Shown piece by piece: positions 54,939 to 64,000 of a stretch of DNA of 64,000 nucleotides; position 1 is the first letter of the stretch; each line of letters begins with the position of its first letter. The stretch is from Tetradesmus obliquus. Its lineage: Eukaryota; Chlorophyta; Chlorophyceae; Sphaeropleales; Scenedesmaceae. The DNA is taken from contig CP126193.1 in assembly GCA_030272155.1 (NCBI GenBank), positions 5,580,001 to 5,644,000 of the forward strand. The letters run 5' to 3'. Made by a program: the position numbers and the translations under genes. The notes below the pieces were generated by a model. That model had not been told where the DNA came from. It did not search any database and was given only the letters and a program-made list of their open reading frames with translations.

Positions 54939-57900
54939 CTACTGCTGCGCAGCCGCTGCCGCCTCTGCTGCCTTCTTCTGCTTGATCTGCGCCGCATACT
55001 CGCTCATACCCTGCAGCGCCCCCAGCACCCCAGCATCTGCCCCCGCCACCAGCGCAGCATATCTGCCCGGCATGGCCGCCTGCATCTGCCCCAGCACCTC
55101 TGCAAAGCTCACAAATGGATCAATGTCATCCAGCGGCGTGCCGATTGCCTCTTCACCATCGTCACTCCATTCGTCTTCAGAGTCGTCATCGTCTTCTGCT
55201 GTCTCGCCGCGCAGCATCTTGAGGGCTTGCTTGCGCAGGCGCTGCATGTACGCGTCATCCTCCTCGAGCTGCGCGTCGGCGGCTGCGTCGTCGTCATCGC
55301 CGTCATCGGCGTCGACGTCATCCTGCGCGGGGATTACATGCGATATGCAATTACGTAAGGGCACGGAGGTATGTACAGGCAGCAGCACAGCACAGCAGGC
55401 TGGCAGCAGTGATGATACTTGGAGAGAACAGAAACAGCACATACACACCAACAACCTCTGCGCACCGTACAACCTAATGGCACGCAGCAGATGCAGCAGC
55501 GGCAGCACAAGCACACCCTGTCCCCCGCAACTACACCAACACGCATCTCCCTGCCTCACCTCCTCATCTGGGTCCTCCTCCTCTTCCGCCTCAGCCGCCT
55601 TGTCCTGCTGCACCTTCAAATCCATCAGCAGCCGCACCAGCCCACTCAGCAGCTGCGGCAGCCCTGCGGCCAGCTCAGCTGGCAGCGCTGCATCTGGTGC
55701 GTTGCCCAGCAGTGCCAGCAGCCCCAGCACCATCACCTTCTTGGCCTGCTGCGGCTTGAAGTGCGCCGGCTTGTCCGCCTTGCTGCAGGGGGCAGGCGGC
55801 AACAGGAACAAAGGCAACAGTGGCAGACAGGGAGTTAGAGTTGATTGCCGGGGTGGATTGGTTGCTGCGGCTTGAAGTGCGCGGGCTTGTCAGCCTTGCT
55901 GCAAGGAGGCAGGAGGAGAAAGCAGGAACAAAGCGAACATTGGCAGGCAGGGAGTTAAAGTTGGTTGCTGCGGCTTGAAGTGCGCGGGCTTGTCCGCCTT
56001 GATGCAGGGAGGCAGCAGAGGTGAGGCGGGGTGAGGCGGCAGCAGGAGGGAAGGGGTGCGTTGCCCAGCAGTGCCAGCAGCCCCAGCACCATCACCTTCT
56101 TGGCCTGCTGAGGCTTGAAGTGCGCCGGCTTGTCAGCCTTGCTGCAGGGTGAGGGACGGAGGCGGGAACAGGGGAGCATGAGGGAGGGGTCAGGCAAGCG
56201 GAGGGCGAGAGAGGGATGCGGCAGAACAACCATAGCAGAGATGGGCAGGTTGGCTGCTTGGCTTTGGTGCAATGAACCCGCGTAGCAATGGAGCCCATGC
56301 GGCTTGCCAAAGCAAGCCAGATGCCAACTTGCAGCTGGAGGTGCGCCATAACAGCTGCTGCACTAACAGCAATGGCTGCCAGCAAAGCTGCCTGAGCATA
56401 AATGCATGTTGGCATAACCATCTAACAGTGGCTAGCGCCACTCATGTGCGAGCAAAGATGCAGGAGAACATAGGCCCAAACAGCTGCTGCACGGCGCCAA
56501 ACTGCTGCCAAGCAACGATGCCTGCCTGCCCCGCAGCAGCAGCAAGCCCCACTCACGTGCGCGCGAAGATGCAGGAGAACATGAGCCCGAACAGCTGCTG
56601 CACCGCGCCGAACTGCTGCAGGATGGCCAGCGTGGCGGCTGCATTGTAGTACAGCGCGTTGGCCACCAGCAGCAGCAGCTCGTCCTTCAGCAGCCGGTTC
56701 TCTGCGCTGCGCAGCTTGTTGAGCGCCAGCTGCAGGTAGGGCTGCAGGCACGCGTCAACCTGCGTGGGAGCAGCACAAGATGAAAAGAACAGACGTTGAG
56801 TGTGAGAATTAGGGGTTGGTGCAAGTAGGGCTGCAGGCAGGCGTCAACCTGCGAATGCATAAACATGCAGGCGATGAGGCAACACACGCAGAATGAGCGA
56901 TGCGCGCAAGGCAGTAAGAGCCATGGCCAGGTGCTGAAAGGTATCACGGCTCAGGATGGGCATCAGAGCAAGGCAACAACAGCAACAGCAGGACCAGGCC
57001 TACGGCGGCACCTCGTTCACTGTCTACCCGACTGACCCACTGCAAAGGCAGCAATACTAGCCATCAATAACGAAGTTGAGACCCCTTCAACAACAACATA
57101 TGCATCCAGACATGGCCGGATGACAACAGTAACACTGTTACATGACGTATAACACATGAAAGTAACACACCTTGCCGGGGCAGTTCTGCAGCACCACCTC
57201 CATCAGCTTGACTGCGGGGATCATGTTGAGCTCGTCATAGTCGCCAGTCAGCGTGTGCTGCACCATCTGGAACACGCTCTCCTGGTAGTTGGGGCTGGTG
57301 CTGGTCAGGTACGTCTCGCTGCCCCTGCAGGTGGCAGCAGCAGCAGCAGCAGCAGCAGCCGGCAGAGCGTTGGAGGCAGGACACAGACAGCGCATGTGGT
57401 GCAACATAAGTACACGTGAGCCACTACACACTGCAGTCCTCGTCAGTGGCGAGCAACATGAGCCGTCCAAGCATTCCACCGTGGCACGCATGCTGCTCCA
57501 CTCTACGCGCGTAATGCATCAAGGCAACAATGCACTACATGCACAGCTGCAGCCGCACCTGCTGATGAAGTTGTCCAGCGGGATGAGGATGTTCTCCCAG
57601 TAGTCGATGCCAAAGTCCAGCACCAGCGCATGCAGCTGCGGCCACAGGCCCCATAGCCGCGGCGACAGCTCTGCGGCAGCGAAACATATACACAAACGCT
57701 CACAACAAACAATCTTTTGACACTGCAGCGCTACAGATGCTGAAGCACTTGTGGGTCAGCCAGTGCCCGCTGCGCCCCCGCGCAAACATCTGTTGGCATT
57801 GCCCGATTCCAGCAAAGCAACAGGAAAGCACGTGCATCGCGGCAGCAACCCTGCACGCACCGCCAAAGTAGGCGAAGTACGCCAGCAGCGCCAGCACATC

Positions 57901-60900
57901 CTCCAACACTCACTGACGGCTTCAGCAAAACAAAACAGACAAGCATTTGCCGCATTATACAGCTGCATGCTCACCACCAAAGTAGGTGAAGTAGGCCAGC
58001 AGCTCCAGCACATCCTCCAGCACGTCCTGGCCGTCACTGCTGAGGCACTTGGCCATCACGGGGTACAGCACCTCCTCCAGCACAGGCAGCAGGTGCTTCA
58101 TCTCAGCCACGCCATCCAGCAGCGTGTTGAGCGCCTTGAGGCAGCCGTACGCGGCCACGGCGGCTGCGCAGCAGCAGGTCAAAAGGACACAAACATTAAC
58201 ATGTGAGTGCGTGCTCAAGGCTCGTGGCGAGCTGGTTGGTTTAGTATTGGTGACACATACATAAACAGAACAAGGGTTTCAAAGCCACATGTTGCATGCT
58301 GCAGAAACTGCGAAGCAACGCACATGTCAGCCATTCAACCCCGGGCGAACCCAGACAAAACCACGGTCAGACCCAGTCAACCCCGGTCAAACCTCACGCT
58401 GGTCGTCCTCACCAATCGCCATGCCGTAGTACTCCCAGAAAAGCCGCTGCCACACTGTGGCAGCCGGTCAAATCCAGTCAAATATGGTCAAACCCAGTCA
58501 AACGTGGTCAAATCCAGTCAAACAATTGCCAGATTCCTCACCCTGGTCGTCCTCCTCCTCGCCGTCCTCGCCGTCGGCCATGCCAGAGTACTTCCAGAAG
58601 GCTGCGGTCAGGTTGCGCGCCAGGTTGACGGCAAAGGGCGCAATCTCGTCGCCAAACTTGTCCACCAGCACCTCCAGCGTGAACACCAGCTCCTCATTCT
58701 CAACCTGGGCGCAGCAAGCAGATTAGGCATAGTTCAGCAACAATCACCTCATGCAATGGTTACATACAAGGAGAAACTTGTCCACCAGCACCTCTGGCGT
58801 GAACACCAGCTCCTCGTTCTCCACCTGGGCGCAGCAGTGATAGATACGTGCATAGGTCAGACCCTGTCAATCCGTGACATCGTTGAAGATACGGAGATGC
58901 AGAGGAAGGTGGTGCAAGACAGCAGGACAGCACAGGCTTGTTTTCGAGGCAGGCGCAGCTGCGCCATGGTCGCAGGAACACTTTGATGCATGCCACGACA
59001 AGTCAGCAGCATGCACACCTGCTGGTGCATGTCATTTGCAGCAGCAGCTGATGCACTGTTTCCTCAGTTGAGTGGAGCAATTAATGTGACAAAATTTAAG
59101 ACCAACACCTTCTTCGGCAGAGGGCTCCCAACATTTGAACTTGATCACCGGCCGGGGCCGCGCGCCGAGCAGGAAGAACGTCTGCGCCGCACCTCGTTCA
59201 TGAGCTTGAAATGGAACCAACCTCACGCATGCAAGCCTGAGCACCATCATCATCAGCAGCTTTTGCGCCCCAACTGTTGTTCATCTGACAGGCCTTTTAA
59301 TCTGATTGAAAATGAATCATTTCTTGTCAGCGCCGCACCTCGTTCATGAGCTTGAAGATGGAGTCCATCAGCTGCGGCAGCACCGGCTTCAGCGGCGCAG
59401 CGTCAGCCAGCTCCTCAACAAAGCTGCGCAGCGCCATCACACCCTCCACGCGCGCCGGCAGCTCGCTGCAAGGCATGCGGCACAAGGGGTTGCGGGTTAG
59501 GCTTCAGCGAGACCAACACCACCAACAACAGTCGTACCTGCAAGCACGGTGCACAGCTTGAGGACGCATTTATGTTCGAGGCTGCACGCATTGCGCCTCA
59601 ACCATGGCAACCCGCAGCTGCGCGAACAGCAGTGCAAGCCAACAGCCGCCGCACTGCTGGCACTGCTTCTTATCAACGAGATTAAAAATCAAGGTAAACC
59701 CCACCTGTCGTGCAGGCAGTTGATGACCTGCTGCAGCAGCGTGTTGAACAGCGGCCCCGCCCCGCTGCCGCCCTCTGAGAAGCTGATGTCAGCAAACTCC
59801 TTGGCCAGCCAGGCCGCCTTGGCGCGCAGGTGGCCGGACTGGCTGCCAAACGCGGGCAGCACATGTGCCGATAGCAGCGCCTCCAGCTGGCTGCGGTAAG
59901 GGTCCTGCGGGCACGAGGAAGCGCGATTACAAAATGATCACTTGTTTGGTGGTGGCAGGTTTGATGCGCTTTTGATCAGCACGTGCGCCAACAGCAGCGC
60001 CTCCAGCTGGCTGCGGTAGGGGTCCTGCAAGCGCGCTCAAGCATGCAAGGGTGTTGCTGAGGCGAAAACTTGGTGGCGGCGATGTGCCTGCACTGACTCC
60101 GACAGTGTTGGGAAACACGTTTGACGATATAAGCATACCTCTCTGCACAGGCAGCACTGCTTGGCTGCGCAGAACAGTTCCCGTCGCTAGCGCTGCGGGG
60201 GATACTGCCAGTCTGCCGTCACTTCCCACACAGGGTTTTTCCAGATTCAGATCATGCCGCAGCCACTCACCCGCGCTTTGAGTGTGCTGCTGAGCGAGCC
60301 AATGGCCAGCATGGCCCCATCCATCTGCCGAGCCAGCTCCATTGTGACAGGCGGCCCGCCCGCTGCTGCTGCCTTGACTGCTGCATCGTGTGCGTTCATG
60401 ACCTCCACCAGGCGAGCCATGAGCCAGGGCAGGTGCGTCTTGGGCTTCTTCTGCGCAAGCGTTGTCACAAAGTTGGCTGCTGCTGTCTTTGTGCCCATCA
60501 TGTCCTCAAGCACGTCATAGCCCTGCAATGCAGCATGATGCACGGCATAGCGCGACCACAGGTTGTTGTTGGTGTCTTGCAAATGGGGACGGGCAGACAC
60601 GTGTGGCCAGCGATGCGCAGGTTCATGCCATTTGTGGGGGTGCACGCTCACGTTCATGGCACACTCAGCAGCAGATGATATTGGCTTACATAGGAATATG
60701 CACGCAAGTGCCGCTTACATGTGCATGTGCATGTGCAGCCCGATCCTGCCGGAGGCAATCAAGCTGACAACAGAACCTCGCGCGGATATGCGCATATATG
60801 TCCTGCTGCTGCTGCTTCTGCTGCGTGTGCGCCCCGCACCTTGCGCACAAACTCCTGCGGGTCCTCCTCCCACAGTTCAGCATCCTCCTCGTCAAAGCAC

Positions 60901-62389
60901 AGCAGCGGCAGAACCACCTGCGGCAACAACACATGCATCAGCATCAGCAGCAGCAGCAGCAGCAGCCAGCTCAGCATCCTCCCTGTCAAAGCACAGCAGC
61001 GGCAGCACCACCTGCGGCAACAACACATGCAGCAGCAGCAGCAGCAGCACAAGCAGCAGCAGCAGCAGTCAACTCAGCATCCTCCTCGTCAAAGCACAGC
61101 AGCGGCAGCACCACCTGCGGCAGCAACACATGCATCAGCAGCAGCAGCCAGCTCAGCGTCCTGCCCGTCAAAGCACAGCAGCTGCAGCACCACCCACGGC
61201 CACAGCGCAGGCGCAGCAAACAATCCAGCACACCCCCCACACACATCAGCAGCACACATGTGAGCAGTCAGCGGGAAGAAGCACGGCTGCACAGGTGTCA
61301 GGTGGGCTTCAAATCTGCAAGCACGAACAGCGCAGCCGACAGCAGCCGCTGTGGCGCATCCCAAGCGGTAGCCCTGCATCGTTGCATCTTCCTTGCACCC
61401 AGCCTTGCAACTACACAGTGCAGCGCTGCGTCCTTAACCCCTTGCTTTATGAGCTGCAAACCGGATGCGCGTGCCAACTGCGCACAGAGGGCATGCATCA
61501 ACAGCAGCGCCAGCCCAGCCGCCGCGGCCGCCACCTTGTATCCGGCGTTGCACCTACACAGTGCAGCGCTTAACTCCTCCCTGCGCCTCACTACCTCACC
61601 ACCTCACTCCCTCACTCCCTCGCACCTGGCTCAGCAGCGGCTCTATGTGCGGCTTCATCTGCTTGTACGGCCCCTTCAGCTCCAGCGCCCGCGTCAGATA
61701 CTGCAGCGACAAATTGACCACGCGGGGTGACAGGTAGCGCCCGCTGGCTAGCGGGTGCAGCACCAGCAGCTGGTCCTCCAGAAATTGGCTGGAGGCGTGG
61801 GCTTCGAAGAGCTGCGCAAACTGCTGGTCCACGCCAGGCTTGCACAGCCGCGGCTCGCCGTACCTGATGTCAGGTGCATAGCAGCAAGCGGCAGCGGCAG
61901 CGGCAGCGGCAGCAGCAGCAGCAGCACAGCATCAGGTGTCTGACACAGTGTGAGCTGCTGGCTTATTCGGGCAGCAGCAGCAGCAGCAGCAGCGCAGCAG
62001 TTGTGTGTTGTGAGAAGGCCAGCGGGTGCAGCACCAGCAGCTGGTCCTGAAGAACTGGCTGGAGGCGTGGGCTTCAAACAGCTGCGAGAACTGCTGGTCC
62101 ACGCCGGGCTTGCACAGCCCCGGCTCACCATACCTGTTGTCAGGCACAGCAGCAAACGGCAGCAGCAGCAGCAGTGTTGGGACATTGTGATAATTTGCTG
62201 GCTGTGTCGTGCAGCATGCATCAGCGCAGCAGTTGTGTGTTGTTAGAAGGCCAGTGGGTGCAGCACCAGCAGCTGATCCTCTGGGAACTGGCTGGAGGCG
62301 TGAGCTGTGCAGTCTGCTGGTCCACGCCGGGCTTGCACAGCCGCGGCTCGCCGTACCTGCAATGCACGGAAGATGCGGTTGCACAGCAT

Positions 62390-62430
<41 letters not shown>

Positions 62431-63883
62431 CGTTGAAAGTTGTGTGTGCCACAGCCAGGACAGCTACAACCGCTGGACGCTGGCAGCGACATGAATACGG
62501 CAGCGATGTGGCATCAACAGACGATTTTGGTTGGACTGTAGCTTCACGCTGGCAGCAAGGCAGCAAGGCCTGTAAGGCAGCTGCAGCAACTGCAGGCTGC
62601 AGTGCAGCCGGAGGCCTACTCTTTGATTGAAGAGGAGCGCTTTTGTGCGAGATGGTCGTTCTCACGATCTAAGCCTTCAAAGAGCAGAAGTGTCTACAGC
62701 CCCCGCCGCTCACCTGTTGAAGAGCCTGTAGGTGATGTGCAGCACCCACTTCAGCGCCTTGAACCACACCCACTTGCGCCGCTCATCAAGGCCTGCAGGC
62801 AGCTGGTCCTGCACGGTGCGCGGCACGCATACATATGACAGCAGTTCAGCCAAACAGCCAACGCCCAGGCATTGTATACACCGCATGTCCATCATCTGGT
62901 CGCTGCGCACAGTTGCTGGTTGCACTTGAGCACCAGTGCACGCGCCAGCGCGGCGGCAAACGCAAATCTATATCATGGATGAATGCGCAGTCAGTCTGCT
63001 GCCGCGTGATGCTGGCAAGACATGTTGTCCTGTGTGTCCTCAAGCAGGGCAGCTGCTTGGGCATGGCTATAGCAGGCATGTGCCAGCGCGGCGCCACAAG
63101 CAGCATAGATCATGCAGCGACAATGGATCTAATGCTGTGATATGCTAGTTAACTATTGCGTCCTCACCCATGGCAGCGGCTTGCGCATGGCCTGGTGTAG
63201 GCACTTGCCAGTTCAGCGCAAAAGGCTGAGCGTCATAATGCATGCATGCATGCGCAGCCAGTACTGGTATGACAAACTCATTAGCGTAGCATGTGTCCTC
63301 TCACCCATGGCAGCGGCTTGCGCATGGCCTGGTGCAGGCACATCATCCAGCCGCTGAACTGCTCCATGTTGAGCAGCAGCTCAGGCACAGCCATGAAGGT
63401 GGCGCTCCAGAAGATCTGCATAAGCCAGCGGCAGCAGCAGCGTCGTCACTCAGTGGTGATGCGGCAGCAGCAGCAGAGTAGATGCAGCAGCAAGCAGCTG
63501 CACCAACAGCTATAGCGACAGGCTGTTGAACGCAAGAGTGTATGCCAACTTGCAGATCTACCCTGCAAGACGCCAATCATCACAATCATTTCTGCTATCA
63601 ATGTTGATCACCTTGTCACTGTGATGCCGCACACCTTGCACACCAGCTTCATGAACTCGGCCACTTCAACACACTCACATATGTTACTGATCTCTATCAC
63701 ATGTTACAGAGTGCCAGTAGCATGTCACTGATTGTCGCCAACCATGCCGCGCACCTTGCACACCAGCTTCATGAACTCGGCCACCTGTGCCGTGGGGCTG
63801 GGGTTGGCCACCAGCTGCTGCAGCAGCCCCAGCAGCACAGGGAACGACGCGTTCACAATGGGAGCCATCGGCGCACGCTCCTC
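54939..63883 (-). CDS. importin-7/8 family karyopherin-beta (15 exons seen, C-terminal 885 aa)
   Basis: Nuclear import receptor of the IPO7/IPO8/SAD2/Nmd5 type, a HEAT-repeat solenoid binding Ran-GTP and cargo. Exons: 63883-63755, 63415-63305, 62808-62714, 61863-61626, 60917-60840, 60522-60271, 59904-59705, 59465-59339, 58704-58542, 58163-57975, 57670-57559, 57324-57171, 56759-56557, 55782-55560, 55322-54939; phases close to 885 codons. The family's ~1,040 residues imply roughly 150 N-terminal residues (importin-N domain) beyond the window. Family segments include [63 protein letters not shown] and [16 protein letters not shown]. The C-terminus is highly acidic ([27 protein letters not shown]), as in importin-7. 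At least a dozen exons have a tandem partial copy in an adjacent intron. Confidence 0.92.
55737..56150 (-). repeat. four copies of importin exon 14 5' end
   Basis: The exon start encoding [15 protein letters not shown], with acceptor CTGCAG or CTTGCAG, occurs at 55737-55790 (used) and again at about 55862-55905, 55968-56005 and 56090-56145. The most distant copy preserves the longest exon stretch, into [10 protein letters not shown]. Confidence 0.9.
56437..56620 (-). repeat. copy of importin exon 13 3' end
   Basis: The exon end with its GTGAGTGG donor (56549-56620) recurs at about 56437-56510 with roughly 80 percent identity, downstream in the intron. Confidence 0.85.
56735..56855 (-). repeat. 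copy of importin exon 13 start
   Basis: The first ~22 nt of exon 13 (GTTGACGCGTGCCTGCAGCC) and its CGCAG acceptor recur about 83 bp upstream at 56824-56855. Confidence 0.85.
57855..58030 (-). repeat. copy of importin exon 10 3' end
   Basis: The exon end encoding [17 protein letters not shown] (57975-58030) recurs at about 57858-57912 as [17 protein letters not shown] with a donor-like GTGCG. Confidence 0.9.
58385..58840 (-). repeat. copies of both ends of importin exon 9
   Basis: Exon 9 (58704-58542) has its 3' end copied downstream at about 58390-58450 and its 5' end ([17 protein letters not shown]) copied upstream at 58771-58830 as [17 protein letters not shown] with a CCCAG acceptor. Confidence 0.85.
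58466..58524 (+). repeat. GTCAAATCCAGTCAAA minisatellite
   Basis: Alternating GGTCAAA and CAGTCAAA units, about seven in all, between an exon and its decayed copy; related motifs extend upstream to about 58345. Confidence 0.8.
59180..59370 (-). repeat. copy of importin exon 8 3' end
   Basis: The exon end (FKLMNE, donor GAG/GTGCGGCG, from 59339) recurs at about 59187-59213 with the same donor. Confidence 0.8.
59860..60030 (-). repeat. copy of importin exon 7 start
   Basis: The exon start ([11 protein letters not shown], acceptor at 59905) recurs at about 59986-60026 with a CTTGCAG acceptor. Confidence 0.85.
60885..61212 (-). repeat. four copies of importin exon 5 start
   Basis: The exon start encoding [14 protein letters not shown] with acceptor TTGCCGCAG (60886-60926) recurs at about 60980-61022, 61082-61122 and 61163-61203, spaced about 80-100 bp and interleaved with CAG runs. 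Confidence 0.9.
61739..62362 (-). repeat. three copies of importin exon 4 5' half
   Basis: About 120 nt of exon 4 ([21 protein letters not shown] and onward, 61744-61863) recur at about 62018-62138 and 62248-62360. The first copy has a one-base length change that shifts its frame; the second lost an internal segment. All keep a CAG acceptor before the Tyr codon. Confidence 0.9.
63165..63340 (-). repeat. copy of importin exon 2 3' end
   Basis: The exon end [10 protein letters not shown] with donor TGG/GTGAG (63305-63336) recurs at about 63169-63203. Confidence 0.85.
63625..63790 (-). repeat. copy of importin exon 1 (in window) 3' end
   Basis: The exon end encoding [10 protein letters not shown] with donor AAG/GTGCGG (63755-63785) recurs at 63631-63664. 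Confidence 0.9.
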
Positions 63884-64000
63884 CTGCAAGCGGTAGAACA
63901 GACGCAAGAATTTGATTGAAACACAGTGTGCAGGCGTCAGTTCCGTGCCAGCAGCTGCGCTGGGGTGCTTGCCGCGCTGCTGCACATGTGTGCCGCATGC

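Noticed and set aside
61739-62362. Three importin exons in series as extra HEAT repeats
   Set aside because: Two copies have frame or internal losses and lack the exon 3' end; only 61626-61863 fits the flanking phases.
1-64000. Transposons, LTR elements or other mobile DNA
   Set aside because: No transposase, reverse transcriptase, integrase or long terminal repeats seen; repeats are short local tandems.

Overview
The window looks like nuclear DNA of a chlorophycean green alga. It carries the last exon of PSBQ, a plastid MurE-like gene, a thylakoid-type DUF4079 gene, an organellar GTPase and an mTERF protein. Introns are dense; I place over 90. Nearly all begin GTG (consensus GTGNGN) and most end TGCAG. 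TGTAA-type poly(A) signals, GC-rich coding DNA and abundant CAG/CTG microsatellites fit the same group. A very long axoneme-type gene implies a lineage that can build flagella. The species is not determinable by eye; Sphaeropleales or Chlamydomonadales are my best guesses.

Layout: PSBQ 3' end (+, 126-233); cytochrome P450 (-, 2410-6474); prohibitin PHB1 (-, 7261-10410), divergent from a 47-residue membrane protein (+, 10767-11198); MurE-like protein (-, 12983-18974), divergent from a 31-exon calpain-like/guanylate-kinase/adenylate-kinase giant (+, 19459-33969); glycolipid transfer protein (+, 34275-36166); DUF4079 thylakoid-type membrane protein (-, 37630-39519), divergent from an LRR/FAM194-like protein (+, 39808-43153); intronless mTERF protein (+, 43466-45799); EngB-type GTPase (-, 47178-49312); Nudix/IF-2B fusion (-, 49694-53547); importin-7/8 family karyopherin (-, 54939 to beyond the window end). 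Exon models were built by hand so that every splice phase closes. Full-length models: P450 537 aa, PHB1 281 aa, MurE-like 795 aa, giant about 2,761 aa, GLTP 202 aa, DUF4079 261 aa, LRR/FAM194 604 aa, mTERF 777 aa, EngB 291 aa, Nudix/IF-2B 784 aa.

No operon-like pathway links the genes; they are ordinary housekeeping, plastid and ciliary genes. The unusual feature is structural. Many exon-intron junctions, mainly in the minus-strand genes, have been duplicated in tandem (period about 100-250 bp). This leaves extra partial exons with intact-looking splice sites inside the neighbouring intron or just past the stop codon. Some copies are in frame and differ from the original only at silent positions (MurE-like terminal exon) or form perfect 42-nt in-frame cassettes (EngB). 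Sense-strand (CTG)n runs also sit directly against several 3' splice sites. I saw no transposon, viral relic, tRNA, rRNA or CRISPR array.
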